From Gammaproteobacteria bacterium (GTDB lineage: Bacteria; Pseudomonadota; Gammaproteobacteria; Steroidobacterales; Steroidobacteraceae), in contig JAFAVO010000194.1 of the NCBI GenBank assembly GCA_019242385.1, positions 1-9,837 on the forward strand: a DNA stretch of 9,837 bases, given 5' to 3'. This document shows positions 1-5,219 of the stretch, one piece after another. The position numbers and the translations under genes were made by a program. The notes under the pieces were generated by a model. The model was not told the DNA's origin. It searched no databases and saw nothing but the letters and a program-made list of their open reading frames with translations. The stretch's first letter is position 1. The number at the start of each line of letters is the position of its first letter.

Positions 1-148
1 TATTGCCGCGACGGTGTATGCGGACATCGAGCCGTGTCTCGAGCAGCCGCAGATTCTCATCGAGCGGCCCGCACAGATTGGCGAGGCGCGCGTTATCGGA
101 AGGACCGAGGTCGAACTCGCGGCGCGGCTCGGGTGCAGGAGCAGCCAC
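1..148 (-). CDS. phoH: PhoH family ATPase, N-terminal fragment
   Basis: This is the first 49 codons of a gene that continues past the left edge. Read leftward from a GTG codon at 148, the protein begins VAAPAPEPRREFDLGPSDN and continues with ANLCGPLDENLRLLETRLDV, which is the typical N-terminal region of proteobacterial PhoH/YbeZ (a G/N-P-LDENLRLLE segment before the P-loop ATPase domain, which lies outside the window). The GTG lies 4 bases after the miaB stop codon, so the two genes are almost certainly co-transcribed and probably translationally coupled. No strong Shine-Dalgarno is present, only a GGCGG stretch inside the miaB end. In gammaproteobacteria miaB is commonly followed by phoH, ybeY and a corC-like gene, and PhoH-YbeY act in RNA metabolism and ribosome maturation. 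The identity rests on this short N-terminal match plus gene order; the ATPase motifs cannot be checked here. Confidence 0.85.
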   Translation of the reverse strand, partial: MAAPAPEPRREFDLGPSDNARLANLCGPLDENLRLLETRLDVRIHRRGN

Positions 149-152
149 GGTA

Positions 153-1523
153 TCAGCCGCCGGCCACGGCGAGGCGCGGCGCCGGCGTCACCGCGTCCGG
201 CTCCGACAGCCGTCCGCGCAGGCTGTGCGCGAGCGCTGCGGTGATGGTGACATCGACGAAGCGACCGATGAGCCAGGGCGGGCCCGCGAAATTCACCCAG
301 CGGTTGTTGGCGGTGCGGCCGGCCAGCTCGCGCGAGTCTTTGCGCGCGTGCCGCTCGATGAGCACCCGCTGCCGCGAGCCGACCATCGATTCACTGATCG
401 CCCGTCCCTGGAGCTCGAGCTGCGCCTGCAGGCGCGCGAGCCGCTCGTGTTTGACCGCCGGCTCGATCTCATCGGGCAAAGCCGCCGCCGGAGTGCCTGG
501 CCGACGGCTGTAGATGAAGCTGAAGGAGTGATCGAACCCCACCTCGCGCACGAGCTCGAGGGTGGCCGCAAAGTCCCGCTCGCTCTCCCCGGGAAAGCCG
601 ACGATGAAGTCCGACGAGAGCGAGATGTCCGGACGCACGGCCCGCAGCCGGCGCACCTTGTCCTTGAACTCGAGCGTCGTGTAGCCGCGCTTCATGAGCG
701 CGAGCACGCGGTCCGAGCCGCTCTGGAGGGGCAGGTGGACATGATTGGCGAGCTTCGGGATGGTGGCGAAGGCCTCGATGAGGCTGGCATCGAACTCGAG
801 CGGGTGCGAGGTGGTGAAGCGGATGCGCTCGATGTCGGGCAGGCGCGCCAGGTGATGCATGAGCGTCGCGAGATCCACCAGCTCGCCATCGGCCATGGGT
901 CCCCGATAGGCATTGACGTTCTGTCCGAGCAGGGTCACCTCCGCCACGCCCTGGGCGGCGAGCTCGCGTACCTCAGAGAGCACCGAGTCGAAGGGGCGGC
1001 TGATCTCCTCCCCGCGTGTATAGGGAACGATGCAGAAGCTGCAGTACTTGCTGCAGCCTTCCATCACCGAGACGTAGGCGCGGGCGCCTTCGGCGCGGGG
1101 CGCGGGCAGGTGATCGAACTTCTCGATCTCCGGAAAGCTGATATCCACCACGGCATGCCCGGTGCGGCGCAGCTCGCTGATCATCTGCGGCAGTCGATGC
1201 AGCGTCTGCGGGCCGAATACCAGGTCGACGAAAGGTGCGCGGGCGGTGATGGCTTCCCCCTCCTGGCTCGCCACGCAGCCCCCCACCCCGATGATCAGCT
1301 CCGGCCGCTGCGCTTTCAGCCGGCGCCATTCACCGAGCAGCGAGAACACCTTCTCCTGCGCTTTCTCGCGCACCGAGCAGGTATTCATGAGCAGCACGTC
1401 CGCCTCGGCAGGATCCTCCGTCGGGGTGAGGCCGGCGCCGTCACGCAGTACGTCCCCCATGCGGGCCGAGTCGTACTCGTTCATCTGGCAACCGAAGGTT
1501 CTGATGAAGTAGTGGCGGGGCAT
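153..1523 (-). CDS. miaB: tRNA-2-methylthio-N6-dimethylallyladenosine synthase MiaB
   Basis: Radical-SAM methylthiotransferase that converts i6A37 to ms2i6A37 in tRNAs reading codons that start with U; cytoplasmic, with two 4Fe-4S clusters. With the start at 1523 the protein has 456 residues, close to the E. coli length of 474. The N-terminal UPF0004 domain opens with IRTFGCQMNEYDS and supplies cysteines 12, 49 (NTCSVRE) and 83 (VGGC) for the auxiliary cluster. The radical-SAM motif GCSKYCSFC gives C157, C161 and C164, the same numbers as in E. coli. A LGQNVNAY segment follows, then a C-terminal TRAM-like domain. An upstream in-frame ATG at 1574 would add 17 arginine- and proline-rich residues unlike the family. 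I prefer 1523 because conserved sequence begins there and the promoter-like AT-rich patch overlaps the upstream ATG. Neither start has a good ribosome-binding site. phoH follows directly. Confidence 0.95.
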   Translation of the reverse strand: MPRHYFIRTFGCQMNEYDSARMGDVLRDGAGLTPTEDPAEADVLLMNTCSVREKAQEKVFSLLGEWRRLKAQRPELIIGVGGCVASQEGEAITARAPFVDLVFGPQTLHRLPQMISELRRTGHAVVDISFPEIEKFDHLPAPRAEGARAYVSVMEGCSKYCSFCIVPYTRGEEISRPFDSVLSEVRELAAQGVAEVTLLGQNVNAYRGPMADGELVDLATLMHHLARLPDIERIRFTTSHPLEFDASLIEAFATIPKLANHVHLPLQSGSDRVLALMKRGYTTLEFKDKVRRLRAVRPDISLSSDFIVGFPGESERDFAATLELVREVGFDHSFSFIYSRRPGTPAAALPDEIEPAVKHERLARLQAQLELQGRAISESMVGSRQRVLIERHARKDSRELAGRTANNRWVNFAGPPWLIGRFVDVTITAALAHSLRGRLSEPDAVTPAPRLAVAGG

Positions 1524-1586
1524 ACCGGGAGGAAGACGGATTTTACGGACTCGCGGCGGTGGCCGCACGGGCATGATATGAATATT

Positions 1587-1620
1587 AAAAAACCTTGCGC
1601 CTTCAAGGACCTGCAGGTCC
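1587..1620 (-). promoter_or_regulatory. Terminator-like hairpin and palindrome upstream of miaB
   Basis: Read on the minus strand, the sequence has a perfect 14-base palindrome GGACCTGCAGGTCC (1620 to 1607), then CCTTG-AAGGCG-CAAGG (1608 to 1593), then six T residues (1592 to 1587). The second part resembles a short intrinsic terminator: 5-bp stem, 6-base loop, T tract. It points toward miaB, whose start lies 64 bases further on. The two stems share bases 1607-1608, so in RNA they would exclude each other, as in attenuators. A weak promoter-like pair TTGAAG-16-TATTCA overlaps the same stretch, and a promoter there would start transcription downstream of the hairpin. I cannot decide between an attenuator, a terminator of upstream antisense transcription, and a chance AT-rich promoter patch. 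Confidence 0.3.
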
Positions 1621-1749
1621 GTCAGTCCCCTGAGATCGCGCCCCTGCGCCCGGCAGCGTCGAAAGCGCCCTGCGCCTTGGGCGCCGGAGCGCGCGGCAAG
1701 GGGGCCCGGGCACCTCGAGCGCGTCGGTGGACGCAGACGCAGCGGTCAG

Positions 1750-1778
1750 TTGGCTGCAGGGTATATCCATGGAATGAT
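1750..1778 (+). promoter_or_regulatory. Candidate sigma-70 promoter of the barrel gene
   Basis: A TTGGCT box (1750-1755) and an AATGAT box (1773-1778) are separated by 17 bases and match the consensus at about 4 of 6 positions each. Transcription would begin near 1785, giving a leader of about 46 bases. That leader holds a small hairpin, GGGGA (1785-1789) with TCCCC (1797-1801). The remainder of the 1524-1830 gap shows no convincing gene on either strand; open frames there have no ribosome-binding site or recognisable protein. Only weak matches support this call. Confidence 0.25.
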
Positions 1779-1830
1779 GAGTTGGGGGAACGGATGTCCC
1801 CATCAAGGCCGCTGCCGGCCAAGGAAGGTT

Positions 1831-2844
1831 ATGAGCAGCCTCATACGCCGCGGGCTTCGACTCGCGCCCCTCGCATTGTTGCCCCTCCTCTGCCCCGCGG
1901 CGTTCGCGCAGGAGCTCCATTTCCTCGCCGGCGGTCAGTACACACCGAGTCTCAAGGAGAGCACCTACTCCTACTCCATCGAGTACCTAGAGAACTTCAA
2001 TGACTACACCTACGGCACCTTCACCTGGCTCAACGAAGGGCACGTGACCGACCATCACCGTGACGGCTATAGCGCCCAGTTCTGGTTGCGCTGGCCGAGC
2101 GCCTCGCGGCGCTTCACCTTGTCGGCAGGCGTAGGTCCCTATCGCTTTTACGACACCACCGAGCTCGCGAGCATCGGGGTCACCGATGCGCACGGCTGGG
2201 GAGTGCTCGGCAGCGTCGCCGCGCACTGGTACGTGCGCAACCCGTGGGTGGTGGAGCTGCGCTACAACTATGCGCACACCACGAGCAGCATCTCGACGCA
2301 CACCGCTCTGATCGGCTTCGGCTACCAGTTCGAGCACTCGAGCGCGGCGGGGCCCGTGTGGAACACCGAGCGCTACGACTTCTTTCCGCCGGGACAGCGC
2401 CTCGAGCTGACGGTGATGGCCGGCAGCACGGTCGTCAACAACTTCAACTCGCCGCACGGAGTCGCGACCGGCGCGGACGTGCGCTATCGCCTGACGCCTT
2501 ACGTCGATGCGATCGGAACCTATCTCAACGAAGGCGACGCGCGGGTCGTCAAGCGCAAGGGCGGAGCCGCGCAGCTCGGGCTCAAACGTGAGTTCCTCAA
2601 CCACCACGCCGATGTCGGCGTCGCCGGTGGTTTCTATTTCGCGCGGGATTCCTACTCTCCCACCCCACAGACCACCGTGCTCGGGATCATCAATACCCGC
2701 GATCAGGTGCTCGGGCTTCTCACCATGACGCTCACATACCGCTTCGAGATGGGCCTGCGTCTGCGTGCCTACTGGTATCGGACCCTCACCACCAACGGCC
2801 GCGACACGGACGTCGTCATGGGAGGACTCGGCTTCGCATTCTAG
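1831..2844 (+). CDS. Secreted outer-membrane beta-barrel protein with duplicated halves
   Basis: I do not recognise a named family. The start at 1831 is set by the ribosome-binding site AAGGAAGG (1821-1828) and by a classical signal peptide: RR near the N-terminus, a leucine-rich core, and a likely cleavage after AFA at residue 26. The 337-residue precursor then shows alternating polar and aromatic residues with short turns, typical of a transmembrane beta-barrel, and it ends in GFAF; a terminal phenylalanine is the usual BAM-recognition signal. Residues about 28-167 and 191-337 look like two copies of one unit: TWLNEGHV (65-72) corresponds to TYLNEGDARV (230-239), and the stretch ending LIGFGYQF (160-167) corresponds to the one ending VMGGLGFAF. 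It probably sits in the outer membrane; its substrate or role is unknown. It ends convergently against ssb within the same CTAG. Confidence 0.8.
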   Translation: MSSLIRRGLRLAPLALLPLLCPAAFAQELHFLAGGQYTPSLKESTYSYSIEYLENFNDYTYGTFTWLNEGHVTDHHRDGYSAQFWLRWPSASRRFTLSAGVGPYRFYDTTELASIGVTDAHGWGVLGSVAAHWYVRNPWVVELRYNYAHTTSSISTHTALIGFGYQFEHSSAAGPVWNTERYDFFPPGQRLELTVMAGSTVVNNFNSPHGVATGADVRYRLTPYVDAIGTYLNEGDARVVKRKGGAAQLGLKREFLNHHADVGVAGGFYFARDSYSPTPQTTVLGIINTRDQVLGLLTMTLTYRFEMGLRLRAYWYRTLTTNGRDTDVVMGGLGFAF

Positions 2845-3311
2845 AAAGGGATGTCGTCGTCGAATTCCTCGCTGCGCGAGCCGCCGCCACCGCCTGCGGA
2901 CTCCTCCGCAAACGCGTGCGCACCGGTGCTCGCGGTAGAGGACGCGGTGGAGGCGGTGCCCGCACCCGCGCCGCCGCGGCCGCCGAGCATCTGCAGCTCA
3001 TTGCCGATGATCTCGGTGGAGTAGCGCTCGTTGCCCTGCTTGTCCTGCCACTTGCGCGTACGCAGGCTGCCCTCGATGTAGACCTGCGAGCCCTTGCGCA
3101 GGTACTCAGCGGCAATCTCCGCGAGGCGGCCGAAGAGTGCGACGCGATGCCACTCGGTGCGCTCCTGCTGCTCGCCGGTCTGCTTGTCGCGCCAGCTCTC
3201 GCTGGTCGCCACGCGCAGGTTGGCCACCGTGGTGCCCGAGGGCATGGCCCGCGTCTCGGGGTCTGCGCCGAGGTTGCCGATGAGAATGACCTTGTTGATG
3301 CCGCGCGCCAT
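2841..3311 (-). CDS. ssb: Single-stranded DNA-binding protein SSB
   Basis: SSB coats single-stranded DNA in replication, recombination and repair and recruits partner proteins through its acidic tail. The start at 3311 gives MARGINKVILIGNLGADPE, the standard SSB opening, with a GAGG ribosome-binding site 8-9 bases upstream. A longer in-frame reading from 3377 adds arginine-rich residues unlike SSB. The 156-residue protein has an OB-fold at about residues 4-112 (including SWRDKQTGEQQERTEWHRV and GSQVYIEGSLRTRKW), a low-complexity Gly/Ala/Ser/Thr linker containing TASTASSTAST, and the conserved C-terminal tip DDDIPF. It is somewhat shorter than E. coli SSB (178 residues), mostly in the linker. 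It is transcribed away from the ketimine reductase gene. No E. coli-type LexA box (CTG-N10-CAG) is seen in its upstream region. Confidence 0.97.
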   Translation of the reverse strand: MARGINKVILIGNLGADPETRAMPSGTTVANLRVATSESWRDKQTGEQQERTEWHRVALFGRLAEIAAEYLRKGSQVYIEGSLRTRKWQDKQGNERYSTEIIGNELQMLGGRGGAGAGTASTASSTASTGAHAFAEESAGGGGGSRSEEFDDDIPF

Positions 3312-3378
3312 GGTGCGAGTCCTCGAAGGTAGGAGTAGCGACAGACGACGGCTGCGCCTGCCGGACAAGCTGCGCATT

Positions 3379-3455
3379 CTAGAGTAGGCGCGCGCCGCGC
3401 GCGAACGCAGTTCCGCGCGCGATGCGCCAGAAAGACAGCGCTCGGGCTACTCTAG
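3379..3455. promoter_or_regulatory. Divergent ssb/ketimine-reductase control region with paired CTACTCTAG
   Basis: Between the two divergent genes (3312-3493) the 9-mer CTACTCTAG occurs twice, once on each strand: at 3387-3379 reading toward ssb and at 3447-3455 reading toward the ketimine reductase gene. Each copy points toward the gene it precedes, 67 and 38 bases from the respective start codon. The ssb-side copy continues as TAGAAT, a 5-of-6 match to a -10 box. Each copy could therefore be a -10 region or half of a shared operator. No good -35 box accompanies either copy. Confidence 0.35.
3396..3421. repeat. GC-rich inverted repeat between divergent promoters
   Basis: CGCGCGCGAAC (3396-3406) pairs with GTTCCGCGCGCG (3410-3421) around a 3-base loop, giving 11 pairs with one bulged C. 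It lies between the two CTACTCTAG copies, near the middle of the gap between the divergent genes. It could act as a transcription barrier or structural spacer; alternating CG tracts are also common by chance in GC-rich DNA. Confidence 0.4.
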
Positions 3456-3493
3456 CCGGCGGGGCCGAACCCGCCCCGTGGGCCGAGGCGCAC

Positions 3494-4414
3494 ATGGTTC
3501 GTATGCTGGATGACCCGGAGATCGCCCGGGTCCTCACCTACCAGGAGCTGATTCCCGCGATGGAGCGGGCGCTGCGCGCCTTCTCCGCGGGTGAGGTGAT
3601 GCAGCCGGTGCGGAGCATGATCACCGTCGAGCCCGGGCAGCGCTACCTGGGGGTGATGCCCGCGGTGACGCCGCAAAGCATGGGTGCGAAGCTCGTGTGC
3701 TTCTATCCGAAGAACGCCGCCGCAGCGCAACTGCCGACGCACACGGCCGCCATCGTGCTCTTCGAGAGCGACACGGGCCGGCCGCTCGCCTGTCTCGATG
3801 GGCGTCGCATCACCGAAATGCGCACCGCGGCGGTCTCGGCAGCCGTCACGCGCTATCTGGCGCCCCCGCAGGCACGGGTACTGGCCCTGCTCGGCAGCGG
3901 TGTGCAGGCGCACGCCCATCTCGAGGCGCTGCGCCAGGTGTGCCGCTTCGAGGAGGTGCGCGTGTGGAGCCGCAATGCGCGCCACGCGCAGCAATTTGCC
4001 GAGCGCTACGCAGCACGTGCCGTGGAAGCCGAAGCCGCCGTCAGGGAGGCGGATGTCATCGTCACGGCCACGAGCTCCGAGCGGCCAGTGCTGCAGGGTG
4101 CATGGCTCAAGCCGGGCGCACACGTGAATGCGATCGGAGCGTGTCTGCCGAGCTGGCGCGAGCTCGACGATACGGCCATGCGCGGCAGTACCCTGATCGT
4201 CGACTCGCGCGAAGCGGCGCTGCGCGAATCGGGCGATGTGATCCTGTCCCAGGCGCCGATTTATGCCGAAGCGGGCGAGGTATTTGCCGGCGTGCGCCAG
4301 GTGCCGCGCGAGTCGACCACCGTCTTCAAGTCACTCGGACTGGCGGTCGAGGACATCGCTGCGGCGCGGCTCGTGTACGAAGCGGCCCAAGAGGCGGCTT
4401 CGCGCAGCGAGTGA
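3494..4414 (+). CDS. Mu-crystallin/ketimine reductase (ornithine cyclodeaminase superfamily)
   Basis: NAD(P)H-dependent oxidoreductase of the ornithine cyclodeaminase/mu-crystallin superfamily, most likely reducing cyclic ketimines such as piperideine-2-carboxylate; cytoplasmic, 306 residues. The Rossmann fingerprint is LALLGSGVQA (residues 130-139). Likely substrate-carboxylate contacts are R40 (MQPVR), K66 (GAKLV) and R110 (EMRTAAVS). Several blocks closely follow human CRYM as I recall it: VMQPVR, YLGVMPA, RTAAVSA, GVQA, KPGAHVNAIGA, WRELDD, ESGDV and TTVFKSLGLAVED. The aspartate that follows GA or GG in true ornithine cyclodeaminases is C217 here, and CRYM also lacks it, so cyclodeaminase activity is unlikely. 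The start at 3494 has GAGG 5 bases upstream; an earlier in-frame ATG at 3422 adds residues outside the conserved fold and overlaps the control region. Convergent with padR. The exact substrate is inferred. Confidence 0.85.
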   Translation: MVRMLDDPEIARVLTYQELIPAMERALRAFSAGEVMQPVRSMITVEPGQRYLGVMPAVTPQSMGAKLVCFYPKNAAAAQLPTHTAAIVLFESDTGRPLACLDGRRITEMRTAAVSAAVTRYLAPPQARVLALLGSGVQAHAHLEALRQVCRFEEVRVWSRNARHAQQFAERYAARAVEAEAAVREADVIVTATSSERPVLQGAWLKPGAHVNAIGACLPSWRELDDTAMRGSTLIVDSREAALRESGDVILSQAPIYAEAGEVFAGVRQVPRESTTVFKSLGLAVEDIAAARLVYEAAQEAASRSE

Positions 4415-4428
4415 ACCGAAGCCCCGCC
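4393..4428. terminator. Possible bidirectional terminator hairpin
   Basis: GGCGGCTTCG (4393-4402) pairs with CGAAGCCCCGCC (4417-4428), 10 pairs with a 2-base bulge and a 14-base loop. It spans the stop codon of the ketimine reductase gene in the 19-base convergent gap before the padR stop. There is no T tract on either strand, so at best it is a weak or factor-assisted terminator. Confidence 0.3.
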
Positions 4429-4433
4429 GATGC

Positions 4434-5024
4434 TCACACCGCAGCACGGATGCGTGTGGCAGCGTCCCGCAGGATCTCCGCAATCCGGTCCTTCTCGGTG
4501 CTCGAGGCGCCGCGCCTCTCGCGCAGCGCTTCGCGCAAATCGCGCCGGGCCGCGCCGAGTGCCTGATCGGCAGGCTCATCCTCCTCTTCCGGCCCGCCGA
4601 AGATTTCGCGCACGCGGCCCATCCTGCGGCCGATGTATTCGAGCTGGCGCAGCATGGCGTGCGCGGCGTCCTGGTTTTCCGCGAGGTATGCGCGGCCCGT
4701 GTCGGTGATGCTGTAGAGCTTCCTCGCTCCTTCCGCAGCCACGCTCGCATAGCCCATCTCCTCGAGCCAGGTGAGTGCCGGATACACCATGCCCGGGCTC
4801 GGGCTGTAGAACCCGCCCGAGCGCTCCTCGAGTGCCTTGATCAGCTCGTACCCATGACGGGCCCGCTCGGAGAGCAGCGCAAGCAGCACCAGCTGCAGCT
4901 CCCCCGAGGCGAGCCTTCGCCCGGCCGTCAGGGCCTTGCCGATCATGCCCATGCCTTCCCCGAATCCCGCCGCGGCGAAGCCCCCGAAACGGCGCCACTG
5001 GCTGCGGCTGGAAGATTTGTCCAT
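4434..5024 (-). CDS. PadR-family transcriptional regulator
   Basis: Winged-helix repressor of the PadR family, 196 residues. The DNA-binding domain covers about residues 41-115: GELQLVLLALLSERARHGYE, then LIKALEERSGGFYSPSPGMV and YPALTWLEEMG, with the wing KLYSITDTGRAYL. Residues 118-196 are mostly charged and helical, with the PadR-type dimerisation region. The domain most resembles the YqjI-like group (HGYELIKALEE, YSPSPG.VYP), but the 40-residue N-terminal extension is glycine-rich and lacks the His/Cys metal-binding cluster of E. coli YqjI. The ligand is therefore unknown. The start at 5024 has only a weak GGGA about 11 bases upstream. The gene is convergent with the ketimine reductase gene and divergent from uvrA, and the palindrome at 5057-5074 sits in its promoter, which suggests autoregulation. 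Confidence 0.92.
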   Translation of the reverse strand: MDKSSSRSQWRRFGGFAAAGFGEGMGMIGKALTAGRRLASGELQLVLLALLSERARHGYELIKALEERSGGFYSPSPGMVYPALTWLEEMGYASVAAEGARKLYSITDTGRAYLAENQDAAHAMLRQLEYIGRRMGRVREIFGGPEEEDEPADQALGAARRDLREALRERRGASSTEKDRIAEILRDAATRIRAAV

Positions 5025-5056
5025 TGCATCGATTCCCGTGTCGACATTATCGATAG

Positions 5057-5074
5057 ATATATCTTAAGATATAT
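5057..5074. promoter_or_regulatory. 18-bp perfect palindrome, likely PadR operator
   Basis: ATATATCTTAAGATATAT is a perfect 18-base palindrome in an AT-rich island (about 5041-5090) within otherwise GC-rich DNA. On the minus strand a candidate padR promoter, TTGATT (5088-5083) and TAAGAT (5066-5061) with a 16-base spacer, has its -10 box in the palindrome centre, so a bound dimer would block it. PadR regulators typically repress their own genes through such dyads. Binding by this PadR is inferred. An effect on uvrA, which starts 146 bases away on the other side, is possible. Confidence 0.6.
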
Positions 5075-5088
5075 TTCCTGATAATCAA
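5061..5088 (-). promoter_or_regulatory. Candidate padR promoter
   Basis: On the minus strand TTGATT (5088-5083) and TAAGAT (5066-5061), each matching 4 of 6 consensus bases, are 16 bases apart. Transcription would begin near 5054, giving a leader of about 30 bases before the padR ATG at 5024. The overlap with the palindrome supports repression of this promoter. Confidence 0.4.
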
Positions 5089-5138
5089 GCCAGCGCGACG
5101 AGTGTCACCGCGGCAGCGGGCACCCGGCCCACGGCTCT

Positions 5139-5165
5139 CGGCACCCCCGTTGGGGGTACGAGCCG
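5139..5165. repeat. Hairpin in the uvrA leader
   Basis: ACCCCC-GTT-GGGGGT (5143-5157) forms a 6-bp stem, flanked by CGGC (5139-5142) and GCCG (5162-5165), which can pair across a 4-base asymmetric bulge. It lies 55-80 bases before the uvrA start. No T tract follows. A role as an RNA structure in the uvrA leader is possible but unproven. Confidence 0.3.
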
Positions 5166-5219
5166 CTGCTCTCCGCCCAGCCCCTCGAACTGGCACCAGC
5201 CGGTACCATGTAAGGTTCG

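Noticed and set aside
1591..1770. Possible 6S RNA: CAGTCCCCTGAG at 1623-1634 matches a block of E. coli 6S RNA
   Set aside because: I could not form the long closing stem or find the other conserved 6S blocks in about 180 bases around it, and the usual zapA/ygfA neighbours are absent. A covariance-model search with the 6S family would settle it.
1603..1920. A small minus-strand gene of 105 codons in the gap before the barrel gene
   Set aside because: No ribosome-binding site, no family resemblance, and it overlaps the well-supported start and signal peptide of the barrel gene.
3..2003. A 666-codon open frame on the plus strand over miaB
   Set aside because: It lies antisense to miaB and runs through the gap and into the barrel gene; its product is rich in Arg, Ala and His with no recognisable domain. 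Such frames are common opposite GC-rich genes.
3312..3420. LexA box upstream of ssb
   Set aside because: A CTGT on the minus strand is not followed by ACAG at the required distance, and no other dyad of that type is seen.
3494..4414. Ornithine cyclodeaminase as the function
   Set aside because: The aspartate expected after GA/GG is replaced by C217, and the conserved blocks follow mu-crystallin instead.
5084..5219. LexA (SOS) box upstream of uvrA
   Set aside because: No CTG-N10-CAG is present; the nearest, CTG-N9-CAG around 5165, has the wrong spacing.
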